A stretch of DNA of 64,000 nt from Streptomyces sp. LBL (GCF_029893585.1 NZ_JARXYX010000023.1:62001-126000), one strand, 5' to 3'; positions 1 to 9,414 are shown, counted from the stretch's first letter. Program-made: numbers and translations. Notes: a model not told the origin generated them from the sequence alone.

Positions 1-101
1 CGGTCGAGCTGCTTCTCGACAAGATGAAGCAGACGAAGTCGAACGCCGAGTTCCTGATGCAGATCCAGAAGACGACGCCGACGCCGGGTAACGGTGACTA
101 G
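1..101 (+). CDS. rho: Transcription termination factor Rho, C-terminal end (partial)
   Basis: The first 33 codons in frame 3 encode the extreme C-terminus of Rho, the RNA-dependent hexameric ATPase helicase that terminates transcription. The visible residues include DKMKQTKSNAEFLMQIQK, a well-conserved C-terminal Rho segment, followed by a short TPTPGNGD tail and TAG. The rest of the gene lies before the window. Position upstream of rpmE-prfA fits the usual actinobacterial order rho-rpmE-prfA-prmC. Confidence 0.9.
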   Translation, partial: VELLLDKMKQTKSNAEFLMQIQKTTPTPGNGD

Positions 102-121
102 TCGCCGCTGAGCGCTGACAC

Positions 122-150
122 AAGGGCCGTCCCTGCCAGGGGCGGCCTTT
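122..150 (+). terminator. Rho-gene intrinsic terminator
   Basis: A 12-bp stem (122-133 with 139-150, two G-T wobbles) closes a 5-nt loop, 21 nt after the rho stop codon. It ends in TTT. This is a typical Streptomyces terminator without a long U tract. Confidence 0.75.
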
Positions 151-183
151 GCGCTGGCCTTTCAGCTTGCGCCGGCACTTCAC

Positions 184-285
184 CCTGCCGGCCCTTTCTG
201 CCTGTGCCGACCCAGCCTGTGCCGGCCCTGCAGCCTGCGCCGATCCAGCCTGTGCCGGCCCTTCTGCCTGTGCCGGCCCTTCAGC
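184..285. repeat. Degenerate tandem repeat, CTGTGCCGGCCCTT-like units
   Basis: About six imperfect copies of a 15-18 bp unit containing CTGTGCCGGCCC or CTGTGCCGACCC lie end to end, shortly after the rho terminator. No convincing gene covers them. The array belongs to the set of gene-end repeats seen across this window, although here a terminator separates it from the stop codon. Confidence 0.7.
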
Positions 286-567
286 TCGTCATCCCAGAGA
301 CCTTTGCCACAGGAACCCTCGCCGGAGGCGATTTCGCGCCGTACGGCATTCATGGTGGTAACCGCAGGTGGACGGGGCTTGTCCCGAAGAGGGCGTTACG
401 CGCTGTTGCTGTCGATGTACAGGGCGGTCGCAGCGCGTTGTGCAACCCTTTGCCGAGTTTCGCCGTCTGACCAGGCGGAGCGACGATGGTGCGGTACCTG
501 TGTCCCGGGTGACCGCGCCTGACCCTGAAAGCAGGGGGTAACCGACCAGACGAGATGCGAGGAGCAC

Positions 568-1701
568 ATGTCCGCCGAGAGCACGCCGGAACCCGGCATA
601 CCGGGTGAGGACGGCACCAACGGGCGCCACCGCGCCAAGGGCGGCCGTCGCAAGCCCCACGGAAGACGCAAGGGTGTCCTGATCGCGGCCTGGACCGCGG
701 CGGGGATCGTCGTGCTGGGCGGCACCGGAGCCGGGTACCTGTACTTCAAGCTCAACGGCAACATCAAGAGCGTGGACATCGACTCCGCCCTCGGCACCGA
801 CCGGCCCACCAAGCTCGACAACGGTTCGGAGAACATCCTCGTCCTCGGCTCGGACACCCGCGCCGGCAGCAACAAGAAGCTCGGCGGCGGCACCGACGAC
901 GGCAGCGCCCGCTCCGACACCGCGATGGTCGTGCACGTATACGAGGGCCACCGGAAGGCCTCCGTGGTCTCCATCCCGCGCGACACCATCGTCGAACGCC
1001 CCCAGTGCACCGACATCAAGGGCGCCCGGCACGACGCCGCGTCCGGTGTGATGTTCAACTCCGCGTACACCACCGGCGGGGCGGCCTGCGCGGTGAAGAC
1101 CGTCGAGTCCCTCAGCGGCGTCCGCATGGACCACTACCTGGAGGTCGACTTCAACGGCTTCCAGAAGCTCATCGACGAGCTCGGCGGGGTCCAGGTCACC
1201 ACCACCAAGGCCATCAAGGACCCCGACAGCCACCTCGACCTGAAGGCCGGCACCCACCAGCTCGACGGCGAGCAGGCCCTCGGCCTGGTCCGCACCCGGC
1301 ACGGCGTCGGCGACGGCTCCGACCTCGGCCGCATCCAGCTCCAGCAGGCCTTCATCAAGGCGCTGATCAACCAGGTCAAGCACGTCGGCCTGTTCGGCAA
1401 CCCCAAGGGCCTGTACGACCTCGCCGACACCGCGACCAAGACCGTGACCACCGACTCCGACCTCGGCTCGGTCAACAAGCTCATGTCCTTCGCCGGCGGC
1501 CTCAAGGGCATCGGCTCCTCGGACATGAAGATGGTCACGATGCCGGTCCAGTACGACCCGACCAACCGCAACCGCGTGATCGTCCTGAAGGCCAAGGCCC
1601 AGCAGGTGTGGACTGCCCTGAAGAACGACCGGGCGATCCCGAAGTCGGCCACCGAGGACAACGCCACCGGAAACGCCGACGGCGTCGTGACCTCGTCCTG
1701 A
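568..1701 (+). CDS. LytR-CpsA-Psr (LCP) family wall-polymer ligase
   Basis: This 377-residue protein has a basic cytoplasmic N-terminus (about residues 1-36), one transmembrane helix (about 37-60) and an extracellular LCP domain. The domain shows the NILVLGSDTRAG strand, an Arg-Ser-Asp dyad (RSDTAM) and the VVSIPRDT motif, whose Arg and Asp residues bind polyprenyl pyrophosphate in the family. LCP enzymes attach undecaprenyl-linked glycopolymers such as teichoic or teichuronic acids to peptidoglycan. The ATG is preceded by GAGGAG at a good distance. Family assignment is firm; the polymer transferred cannot be read from the sequence. Confidence 0.9.
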   Translation: MSAESTPEPGIPGEDGTNGRHRAKGGRRKPHGRRKGVLIAAWTAAGIVVLGGTGAGYLYFKLNGNIKSVDIDSALGTDRPTKLDNGSENILVLGSDTRAGSNKKLGGGTDDGSARSDTAMVVHVYEGHRKASVVSIPRDTIVERPQCTDIKGARHDAASGVMFNSAYTTGGAACAVKTVESLSGVRMDHYLEVDFNGFQKLIDELGGVQVTTTKAIKDPDSHLDLKAGTHQLDGEQALGLVRTRHGVGDGSDLGRIQLQQAFIKALINQVKHVGLFGNPKGLYDLADTATKTVTTDSDLGSVNKLMSFAGGLKGIGSSDMKMVTMPVQYDPTNRNRVIVLKAKAQQVWTALKNDRAIPKSATEDNATGNADGVVTSS

Positions 1702-1722
1702 GCCCGCGGGAACAGACCCCAC

Positions 1723-1749
1723 GGGAATAGACCGCAGCGGCCCCCGGTT
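1723..1749 (+). promoter_or_regulatory. Sigma-R-type promoter of rpmE
   Basis: GGGAAT (1723-1728) and GTT (1747-1749) are separated by exactly 18 nt. This matches the Streptomyces sigma-R consensus GGAAT-N18/19-GTT. In S. coelicolor, rpmE is a known member of the sigma-R thiol-stress regulon, so the position about 105 nt upstream of the rpmE start is as expected. The motif is seen directly; activity is inferred. Confidence 0.75.
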
Positions 1750-1852
1750 TTGGGGGATGGCACCAGTCCTGGCAGACTGGTACGTCGGCTCCGGTTCACG
1801 CCTCCGCACCCCGCGGCTGCGACCCGGCGCCCTCCCGAAACTAGGAGACACC

Positions 1853-2074
1853 TTGAAGCGCGACATCCACCCCGAGTACGTCGAGACCCAGGTCAGCTGC
1901 ACCTGTGGCGCGTCGTTCACCACCCGTAGCACGATCTCCAGCGGCGCCATCCGTGCCGACGTCTGCTCCGAGTGCCACCCGTTCTACACGGGCAAGCAGA
2001 AGATCCTCGACACCGGTGGCCGTGTGGCCCGCTTCGAGGCCCGCTTCGGCAAGGCCGCCGGCTCCCAGAAGTAG
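1853..2074 (+). CDS. rpmE: 50S ribosomal protein L31 (zinc-binding, C+ type)
   Basis: This 73-residue L31 starts at TTG 1853, placed just after CTAGGAGACACC. Longer in-frame starts would add a non-homologous leader. It keeps Cys16, Cys18, Cys38 and Cys41, so it is the zinc-binding form, as opposed to the zinc-free paralogue expressed under zinc starvation. The upstream sigma-R promoter ties it to disulfide stress, during which zinc can be released from such proteins. A strong terminator follows and separates it from prfA. Confidence 0.95.
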   Translation: MKRDIHPEYVETQVSCTCGASFTTRSTISSGAIRADVCSECHPFYTGKQKILDTGGRVARFEARFGKAAGSQK

Positions 2075-2086
2075 CGAGCCCCCATT

Positions 2087-2138
2087 CGCCGGTCCACGGT
2101 CGCGCCCCCTTCCGGGGCGCACCGGGACCGGCGTTTTT
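2087..2138 (+). terminator. rpmE terminator
   Basis: The outer arms 2087-2095 and 2125-2133 are perfectly complementary and enclose a second stem, GCGCCCC-TTCC-GGGGCGC. A TTTTT run follows directly. This is one of the clearest intrinsic terminators in the window, 12 nt after the rpmE stop. Confidence 0.9.
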
Positions 2139-2180
2139 GGTCGCCCGCCGTTCCCTTCACCGCAGTATCAGGAGCACAAG

Positions 2181-3257
<1,077 letters not shown>

Positions 3258-3296
3258 GAGGCGTACCCACACACGAGTACGACACGGAGGACATGC

Positions 3297-4178
3297 GTGC
3301 AGCAATCATTTGGGGGGCGACCCTCAAGCCCCCGCAGCCTGCTGCTCGCTGAGGTAGCTCAGGCCACCCAGCGGCTGGCCGTCGCCGGCGTGCCCTCGCC
3401 GCGCAACGACGCGGAGGAGCTCGCCGCGTATGTGCACGGCGTGAAGCGGGGCGAGCTGCACTCCGTGAAGGACCCGGACTTCGACGCCCGCTACTGGGAG
3501 GTCATCGCCCGGCGTGAACAGCGCGAGCCGCTGCAGCACATCACCGGGCGGGCCTTCTTCCGGTACCTGGAACTCCAGGTCGGGCCCGGGGTGTTCGTCC
3601 CGCGTCCGGAGACCGAGTCGGTCGTCGGGTGGGCCATAGACGCGGTCCGCGCGATGGACGTCGTCGAGCCGCTGATCGTCGATCTGTGCACCGGCTCCGG
3701 CGCCATCGCGCTCGCTCTCGCCCAGGAGGTCCCGCGCTCCCGGGTGCACGCCGTGGAGCTGTCCGAGGACGCCCTGCGGTGGACCCGCAAGAACATGGAC
3801 GGGTCCAGGGTCGACCTGCGCCAGGGCAACGCCCTGGACGCCTTCCCGGACCTCGACGGCGAGGTCGACCTGGTGATCTCCAACCCGCCGTACATCCCGC
3901 TCACCGAATGGGAGTACGTCGCTCCCGAGGCGCGGGACTACGACCCCGAACTCTCCCTGTTCTCGGGCGAGGACGGCCTCGACCTCATCCGCGGCATCGA
4001 ACGCACCGCACACCGGCTCCTGCGCCCGGGCGGTGTGGTCGTCATCGAGCACGCCGACACCCAGGGCGGCCAGGTGCCGTGGATCTTCACCGAGGAACGG
4101 GGCTGGGCCGACGCGGCCGACCACCCCGACCTCAACAACCGCCCGCGCTTCGCCACAGCCCGCAGGGCGATGCCGTGA
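3297..4178 (+). CDS. prmC: Peptide chain release factor N5-glutamine methyltransferase
   Basis: PrmC (HemK) transfers a methyl group from SAM to the Gln of the GGQ motif in RF1 and RF2. The 293-residue protein has the SAM-binding loop DLCTGSGAIALALA and the catalytic NPPY motif at residues 196-199 (ISNPPYIPLTEW). The GTG at 3297 is preceded by GGAGG with a 6-nt spacer; the first 18 codons look poorly conserved, so a later start near SLLLAEVAQATQRL is possible. It is directly downstream of prfA, its substrate gene. Its TGA overlaps a possible small frame (GTGA). Confidence 0.95.
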   Translation: MQQSFGGRPSSPRSLLLAEVAQATQRLAVAGVPSPRNDAEELAAYVHGVKRGELHSVKDPDFDARYWEVIARREQREPLQHITGRAFFRYLELQVGPGVFVPRPETESVVGWAIDAVRAMDVVEPLIVDLCTGSGAIALALAQEVPRSRVHAVELSEDALRWTRKNMDGSRVDLRQGNALDAFPDLDGEVDLVISNPPYIPLTEWEYVAPEARDYDPELSLFSGEDGLDLIRGIERTAHRLLRPGGVVVIEHADTQGGQVPWIFTEERGWADAADHPDLNNRPRFATARRAMP

Positions 4179-4285
4179 GCACCCCGCGGACTCTCGACCC
4201 GCAGACTCTCGACCCGCGGACTCTCGACCCGCACAGACTCGACCCGCAGCAGTTCGTGTACTTCGTGTACGAGGAGGCCCGCTAG
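4175..4285 (+). CDS. Possible 36-codon ORF made of four 15-bp repeats
   Basis: A GTG overlaps the prmC stop (GTGA) and opens 36 codons ending at TAG 4283-4285. The translation is dominated by TLDPQ/TLDPR units because 4186-4245 is four tandem copies of a 15-bp unit (GCGGACTCTCGACCC and variants). The end of the frame contains the GAGGAGG ribosome binding site of the next gene. It may be a real translationally coupled leader-type peptide, or only a gene-end repeat that happens to be open. I favour the second, with low confidence. Confidence 0.25.
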   Translation: MSTPRTLDPQTLDPRTLDPHRLDPQQFVYFVYEEAR

Positions 4286-4287
4286 AC

Positions 4288-4935
4288 ATGGCACGGCGAT
4301 ACGACACCAACGACGCGACCGACCGCACGACCGGTCTGCGCGAGGCCGCGTCCGCCGTCCGCCGGGGCGAGCTCGTGGTACTACCGACCGATACCGTCTA
4401 CGGCATCGGCGCGGACGCGTTCTCGTCGGAAGCGGTGCACGATCTGCTGGAGGCCAAGGGCCGGGGCCGCAACATGCCCACCCCCGTCCTCATCGGCTCC
4501 CCGAACACGCTGCACGGCCTCGTCACGGACTTCTCCGAGCTGGCCTGGGAACTGGTCGACGCCTTCTGGCCGGGCGCGCTCACGCTGGTCGCCAGGCACC
4601 AGCCGTCCCTCCAGTGGGACCTGGGCGACACCCGTGGCACCGTCGCCGTCCGCATGCCGCTGCACCCGGTCGCCATCGAGCTGCTGACCGAGGTCGGCCC
4701 CATGGCGGTCTCCTCCGCCAACCTGACGGGTCACCCCGCGCCGGAGGACTGTGACGCGGCGCAGGAGATGCTCGGCGACTCGGTCTCCGTGTACCTGGAC
4801 GGCGGCCCGACCCCGGGCAACGTGCCGTCCTCGATCGTCGACGTCACCCGCGAGGTGCCCCTGCTGCTGCGCGCGGGCGCGCTCACCGCGGACGAACTCA
4901 GGAAGGTCGTACCCGACCTCGAGGTGGCGAATTGA
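4288..4935 (+). CDS. L-threonylcarbamoyladenylate synthase (Sua5/YrdC/TsaC family)
   Basis: The enzyme makes threonylcarbamoyl-AMP from threonine, bicarbonate and ATP, the first step of the tRNA t6A37 modification. The 215-residue protein is a single YrdC domain, starting with GELVVLPTDTVYGIGAD and including KGRGRNMPTPVLIGS, SSANLTG and VPSSIVDV, all YrdC hallmarks. It lacks the extra C-terminal Sua5 domain. The ATG has a strong GAGGAGG 10 nt upstream. Its TGA overlaps the TTG start of the next gene, so the two are translationally coupled. Confidence 0.93.
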   Translation: MARRYDTNDATDRTTGLREAASAVRRGELVVLPTDTVYGIGADAFSSEAVHDLLEAKGRGRNMPTPVLIGSPNTLHGLVTDFSELAWELVDAFWPGALTLVARHQPSLQWDLGDTRGTVAVRMPLHPVAIELLTEVGPMAVSSANLTGHPAPEDCDAAQEMLGDSVSVYLDGGPTPGNVPSSIVDVTREVPLLLRAGALTADELRKVVPDLEVAN

Positions 4936-5603
4936 CGGCCCCTGACGCGGGGCGTGGCATATGGAACGGGGAAGAGACGCGGACCTTCACAGGCCTTCCG
5001 CGGGACAGCTTCCGCATCCTCCACGTCAGCACCGGCAACGTGTGCCGCTCGCCGATCACCGAGCGGCTGACCCGTCATGCCCTGGCGGACCGGCTCGGCG
5101 ACCCGCTGTGGGGCGGGCTGATCGTGGAGAGCGCGGGCACCTGGGGCCATGAGGGCGCGCCCATGGAGGCCAACGCGGAGACCGTGCTGGCCGACTTCGG
5201 CGCGGACGCCTCCGGCTTCGTCGGCCGGGAACTGCTCGACGAGCACGTCATCATGGCCGACCTGGTGCTGACGGCCACCCGCGACCACCGCGCCCAGGTC
5301 ATCTCCATGGGCCACTCGGCGGGCCTGCGCACCTTCACGCTGAAGGAGTTCACCCGCCTGGTGAAGGCGATAGACACGGCGACCCTCCCGCCCCTGGAGG
5401 ACGGCATGGTCGCCCGGGCCCGGGCCCTGGTCCGCGCGGCGGCCGCGCTACGCGGGTGGCTCCTGGCCCCCACGGCCGAGGCGGACGAGGTCTACGACCC
5501 GTACGGCGCCCCGCTGCCGTTCTTCCGCTCGATCGGCGACGAGATAAACCAGGCGCTGGATCCGGTGGTCACGGCGCTCACGGGTGTCCCCGCAAGGACG
5601 TAA
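4932..5603 (+). CDS. Low-molecular-weight phosphotyrosine phosphatase-like protein lacking the nucleophilic Cys
   Basis: This 223-residue protein starts at TTG 4932, overlapping the preceding stop (TTGA). It is a recognisable LMW-PTP/arsenate reductase fold. The P-loop reads HVSTGNVCRSP (residues 31-41), where active members have C-x-G-N-x-C-R-S. Here the catalytic Cys is Ser33, while Gly35, Asn36, Cys38 and Arg39 remain. The C-terminal general-acid segment DPY is also present (EVYDPYGAPL). It is therefore probably a pseudophosphatase that binds rather than cleaves phosphoester, or it uses an unusual mechanism. Conserved placement after the Sua5-type gene is usual in streptomycetes. Confidence 0.85.
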   Translation: MTAPDAGRGIWNGEETRTFTGLPRDSFRILHVSTGNVCRSPITERLTRHALADRLGDPLWGGLIVESAGTWGHEGAPMEANAETVLADFGADASGFVGRELLDEHVIMADLVLTATRDHRAQVISMGHSAGLRTFTLKEFTRLVKAIDTATLPPLEDGMVARARALVRAAAALRGWLLAPTAEADEVYDPYGAPLPFFRSIGDEINQALDPVVTALTGVPART

Positions 5604-5683
5604 CCCCCGCGCGCCCCCTGCACCCCGGGCCTACATTGGACATACGTCAGGACGCACGTCACCGTCGACGCCCGGAGTCCATC

Positions 5684-6916
5684 ATGTTGGTCACCCCTGC
5701 CCTTGAGACCGCCGACGACGTCCTGCGGCGGCAGGATCCCGAGCTGGCCGACATCCTGCTCGGGGAAGCCGACCGGCAGGCGACGACGCTGCAGTTCGTC
5801 GCCGCCGAGAACTTCACCTCGCCGGCCGTGCTCGCCGCTCTCGGCTCGCGCCTCGCCAACAAGTACGCGGAGGGCTATCCGGGCGCCCGGTACCACGGCG
5901 GCTGCGAGTTCGTGGACGTCGCCGAGCGCATCGCCGTGGAGCGGGCGAAAGCGCTGTTCGGGGCCGAACACGCCAATGTGCAGGCGCACTCGGGGTCGTC
6001 GGCCGTCCTCGCCGCGTACGCCGCGCTGCTGCGGCCCGGCGACACCGTCCTCGCCCTGGGTCTGCCCTACGGCGGCCATCTCACCCACGGCTCACCCGCC
6101 AACTTCTCCGGCCGTTGGTTCGACTTCCTCGGCTACGGCGTGGACGCGGAGACCGGGCTCATCGACCACGACCAGGTGCGCACGCTCGCCCGTACGCACC
6201 GGCCCAAGGCGATCGTCTGCGGGTCCATCGCCTATCCCCGGCACATCGACTACGCCTTCTTCCGTGAGGTCGCCGACGAGGTGGGCGCCTATCTCATCGC
6301 CGACGCCGCCCACCCCATCGGACTCGTCGCCGGGGGAGCGGCGCCCAACCCGGTGCCGTACGCCGACGTGGTGTGCGCCACCACCCACAAGGTGCTGCGG
6401 GGCCCGCGCGGCGGCATGATCCTGTGCGGCTCCGAACTGGCGGAGCGGGTGGACCGGGCCGTCTTCCCCTTCACCCAGGGAGGGGCCCAGATGCACACCA
6501 TCGCCGCCAAGGCCGTCGCGTTCGGCGAGGCGGCGACACCGGCCTTCACGGCGTACGCCCACCAGGTCGTCGCCAACGCACGGGTGCTCGCGGCCGGGCT
6601 GGCCGCCGAAGGGCTCGTCGTCACCACGGGAGGGACCGACACGCATCTGGTCACGGCAGACCCGGCACCGCTCGGCGTCGACGGGCGCAGGGCGCGGGGG
6701 CTGCTCGCGGCCGCCGGGATGGTGCTGGACTGCTGTGCGCTGCCGCACGCCCATGTCCGCGGTCTGCGCCTGGGCACGGCCGCGGTGACCACACAGGGCA
6801 TGGGAGAGCTGGAGATGGCACGGATCGCGAGGCTGTTCGGGGCGGCACTACGCCAACAGTCCGGGGTTCTTGAAGAGGTTCGGGAGCTCGCGCGCACATT
6901 TCCGCCGTACTCCTGA
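5684..6916 (+). CDS. glyA: Serine hydroxymethyltransferase
   Basis: This PLP enzyme interconverts serine plus tetrahydrofolate with glycine plus methylene-THF. The 410-residue length is normal. N-terminal substrate residues are present (FVAAENFTSPAVL, YAEGYPGARYHGG), and the PLP Schiff-base lysine is Lys236 in CATTHKVLRGPRGG. DAAHPIGLVAGG carries the cofactor Asp and His. The ATG at 5684 fits the homologous N-terminus; the open frame upstream overlaps the previous gene and is not coding. Streptomycetes carry more than one glyA copy, so this need not be the only one. Confidence 0.92.
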   Translation: MLVTPALETADDVLRRQDPELADILLGEADRQATTLQFVAAENFTSPAVLAALGSRLANKYAEGYPGARYHGGCEFVDVAERIAVERAKALFGAEHANVQAHSGSSAVLAAYAALLRPGDTVLALGLPYGGHLTHGSPANFSGRWFDFLGYGVDAETGLIDHDQVRTLARTHRPKAIVCGSIAYPRHIDYAFFREVADEVGAYLIADAAHPIGLVAGGAAPNPVPYADVVCATTHKVLRGPRGGMILCGSELAERVDRAVFPFTQGGAQMHTIAAKAVAFGEAATPAFTAYAHQVVANARVLAAGLAAEGLVVTTGGTDTHLVTADPAPLGVDGRRARGLLAAAGMVLDCCALPHAHVRGLRLGTAAVTTQGMGELEMARIARLFGAALRQQSGVLEEVRELARTFPPYS

Positions 6917-6928
6917 AGGCGCTCTGCA

Positions 6929-6962
6929 GACACCTTCAGACACCTTCACAGACACCTTCACA
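6929..6962. repeat. Short tandem repeat after glyA
   Basis: Three copies of GACACCTTCA (with CA insertions) lie 13-46 nt after the glyA stop. This is another member of the gene-end repeat set; no function is evident. Confidence 0.7.
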
Positions 6963-7077
6963 ACGGCGCGCGTCAGGCCCGCGGGGTTCTGTGAGCCTTG
7001 AACTACGGGGAGGGCCGGAGCGCGCTACCGTCTAAGCTACTGGCTCTGATCGACTCCGGAACGCCAGGGAGCAGCCC

Positions 7078-8439
7078 GTGCGTGAATACCTGCTGACGCT
7101 CTGCGTCACGGCCGCGGTGACGTATCTGCTGACAGGGCCGGTGCGGAAGTTCGCGATCGTGGCGGGAGCGGTGCCGGAGGTGCGGGCCCGTGACGTGCAC
7201 CGGGAGCCCACCCCGCGGCTCGGCGGGATCGCCATGTTCTTCGGCCTGTGCGCGGGCCTCCTGGTCGCCGACCACCTCACCAACCTCAGCGAGGTCTTCG
7301 ACAACTCCAACGAACCGCGGGCCCTGCTGAGCGGGGCCGCCCTGATCTGGCTGCTGGGCGTCCTCGACGACAAGTTCGGGGTGGACGCGCTCATCAAGCT
7401 CGGCGGGCAGATGATCGCGGCCGGCGTGATGGTGATGCAGGGTCTGACCATTCTGTGGCTGCCGGTGCCGGGCGTGGGCTCCGTGTCGATCACACCGTGG
7501 CAGGGCAACCTCCTCACGGTCGCGCTCATCGTGATCACCATCAACGCGGTCAACTTCGTCGACGGGCTCGACGGTCTGGCCGCCGGCATGGTGTGCATCG
7601 CGTCGGGCGCGTTCTTCCTGTACTCCTACCGTCTCTGGTACGGCTACGGCATCGAGGCCGCCGCTCCCGCCACGCTGTTCTCGGCCCTGCTCATCGGCAT
7701 GTGCCTGGGGTTCCTCCCGCACAACATGCACCCCGCCCGCATCTTCATGGGGGACACCGGCTCCATGCTCATCGGGCTGGTGCTGGCCGCGGGCGCGGTG
7801 TCGATCACCGGCCAGGTGGACCCCGACCGCATCGCCTTCAGCGCGGGTTCCCTGCGCAGCGCGGTCCACACGATGGTGCCGGTCTACATGCCGATCATCC
7901 TGCCGCTGACCATCATCGCGATCCCGCTGGCCGACCTGATCCTGGCGATCGTGCGCCGCGCCTGGAAGGGACAGTCGCCGTTCGCCGCCGACCGCGGGCA
8001 TCTGCACCACCGGCTGCTGGAGATCGGCCACTCGCACAGCCGCGCGGTGCTGATCATGTACTTCTGGTCGGCGCTGATCTCGTTCGGCACGGTGCTGTAC
8101 TCGGTGCACTCGGCGTCCATGTGGATCGTCTTCGCGGTGGTCGCGATGAGCGCCATCGGTCTCCTCCTGCTGCTCCTGCCGCGTTTCCAGCCGCGCATCC
8201 CGCGTTGGGCCGAGGGCTTCGTGCCGCCGCGCTACCGCCGTCGCCGGGCCATCGAGGAGCCGGTGGAGGAGCCGGTGGTGGAGTCGGTGGACCAGCCGGT
8301 CGGGGAACCGGTCGAGGAGCCCGCGGCCGGCGGTCCGCGCACGCCGGTCGCCGCCGGAGTGGCAGGGGCCAACGGGGCGACCGCCCTCGGTGCCCGTGCA
8401 CGGCTCCTGGACGAGCGCAAGGCCGGGACCTCGCGCTGA
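7078..8439 (+). CDS. WecA/Rfe-type polyprenyl-phosphate N-acetylhexosamine-1-phosphate transferase
   Basis: This 453-residue integral membrane protein belongs to the MraY/WecA family, which transfers a sugar-1-phosphate from a UDP-sugar to a polyprenyl phosphate to start wall-polymer synthesis. About ten or eleven hydrophobic helices are visible. Family motifs are present: HREPTPRLGGIAMF, the acidic loop VNFVDGLDGLAAG, FMGDTGSMLIG and the histidine loop DRGHLHHRL, typical of WecA rather than MraY. The C-terminal 60 residues are hydrophilic with repeated Glu-Pro-Val units. The GTG at 7078 is preceded by a weak GGGAGCA. Location just before the atp operon parallels rfe in mycobacteria. The exact sugar is inferred to be GlcNAc. 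Confidence 0.88.
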   Translation: MREYLLTLCVTAAVTYLLTGPVRKFAIVAGAVPEVRARDVHREPTPRLGGIAMFFGLCAGLLVADHLTNLSEVFDNSNEPRALLSGAALIWLLGVLDDKFGVDALIKLGGQMIAAGVMVMQGLTILWLPVPGVGSVSITPWQGNLLTVALIVITINAVNFVDGLDGLAAGMVCIASGAFFLYSYRLWYGYGIEAAAPATLFSALLIGMCLGFLPHNMHPARIFMGDTGSMLIGLVLAAGAVSITGQVDPDRIAFSAGSLRSAVHTMVPVYMPIILPLTIIAIPLADLILAIVRRAWKGQSPFAADRGHLHHRLLEIGHSHSRAVLIMYFWSALISFGTVLYSVHSASMWIVFAVVAMSAIGLLLLLLPRFQPRIPRWAEGFVPPRYRRRRAIEEPVEEPVVESVDQPVGEPVEEPAAGGPRTPVAAGVAGANGATALGARARLLDERKAGTSR

Positions 8440-8751
8440 CCGTCGCGCTGTCCGTCGCAAGGTAAGAATCTGACGAGAGCATTGCCAAGTCGTGGGGAAG
8501 CAAAGCTCCCCAATACCAGACAAGTCACCCCGGTTCCCGCGCAGACGCGCACTCTCACCCTCATGTGTGACAGCGAGCACACCCACTTGGTAAAGACCGC
8601 ATCAAATAGTTTGTGATACGGTTCACGAGAACTCGGGGTGGAGCCGAAGGGCCGCGGTGCGACGGTCTCTTGGCGTGAGGCTCACACTCAACCCGGGTCT
8701 ACGCTCGTCCATGACGACACCCCTGCCCCCTGCGAAAGCGGAGTTGCCGCC
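8440..8751. promoter_or_regulatory. Upstream region of the atp operon
   Basis: This 312-nt gap should contain the atp operon promoter. The stretch 8585-8625 is AT-richer than its surroundings and includes TTGGTA (8587) and TGATAC (8614-8619), but their 21-nt spacing is too wide for a standard sigma-70 promoter, so I do not assign exact boxes. No terminator is clear after the wecA-like gene. Confidence 0.35.
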
Positions 8752-9189
8752 ATGCCGTCCAACGACGTCCGAATCCTGCTCCAAGCCGCTGTACCCACAG
8801 CTGCCGTCGGCGCCATCGCCGCCGTTGTCAGTGGTGTGGTCGCCGGTGGCAAGGGTGCGATCGGAGCGGTCATTGCGACGCTGGTCGTGATCCTCTTCAT
8901 GGGGCTCGGTCTTTACATCCTGCAGCGCACCGCCAAATCGCTTCCACACCTGTTCCAGTCGATGGGCCTCATGCTGTATGCGGCGCAGATCCTGCTGCTG
9001 TTCATCTTCCTGGCCGTCTTCAAGAACACCACGCTCTTCCACCCCAGGGCCTTCGCGGTCACGCTGGTCGCCGGCACGCTCGCGTGGATCGCCGCGCAGA
9101 CCCGTGCGCACATGAAGGCCAAGATCCTCTACGTCGAACCCGAGTCCTCGAAGGCCAACAACCCTGAGAAGACAGGGCACTCGTCGTGA
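8752..9189 (+). CDS. atpI: ATP synthase protein I
   Basis: This 145-residue membrane protein has four predicted helices (about residues 8-30, 36-55, 70-88 and 93-112) and a charged C-terminus. AtpI helps assemble the c-ring and is the first gene of many F1Fo operons. The ATG at 8752 has GGAG upstream; the longer frame from 8638 would add a leader without hydrophobic character or homology. The sequence is weakly conserved, and identification rests mostly on its position and topology. Confidence 0.85.
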   Translation: MPSNDVRILLQAAVPTAAVGAIAAVVSGVVAGGKGAIGAVIATLVVILFMGLGLYILQRTAKSLPHLFQSMGLMLYAAQILLLFIFLAVFKNTTLFHPRAFAVTLVAGTLAWIAAQTRAHMKAKILYVEPESSKANNPEKTGHSS

Positions 9190-9414
9190 TGGGTAGGGCC
9201 GGGATAAGGACGCAAGAGATCTCCTGCTATCGTCCGGTGCCAACTGCGGCATCGCGGGCGCGGGCATCTGAGCTGACGCCTGCTCTAGCGCGAGGCTTGA
9301 TGCCCCACAGCCGCCCCCACATCCGAAACACCAGTCCCGTGCCGAACCGCGGCTGCACGCCGCGCCGACACAACGAGGTTGCCGTACCTATGCGCCACGA
9401 TGAAGGAGCCCGCG

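Larger units (their letters stand above)
102..567. other. Intergenic region rho to LCP gene
   Basis: This 466-nt gap holds the rho terminator (122-150) and the repeat array (184-285). The remaining 280 nt, which should carry the promoter of the LCP gene, shows no clear -35/-10 pair to me. Open frames here on both strands look like GC-driven shadows. Confidence 0.6.

Noticed and set aside
289..1950. 553-codon minus-strand frame opposite the LCP gene
   Set aside because: Typical GC-frame shadow with a Val/Gly/Arg-rich translation; the plus-strand LCP protein explains the region.
8587..8619. Sigma-70 promoter TTGGTA/TGATAC for the atp operon
   Set aside because: The spacing of 21 nt is too long; the region is noted but boxes are not assigned.
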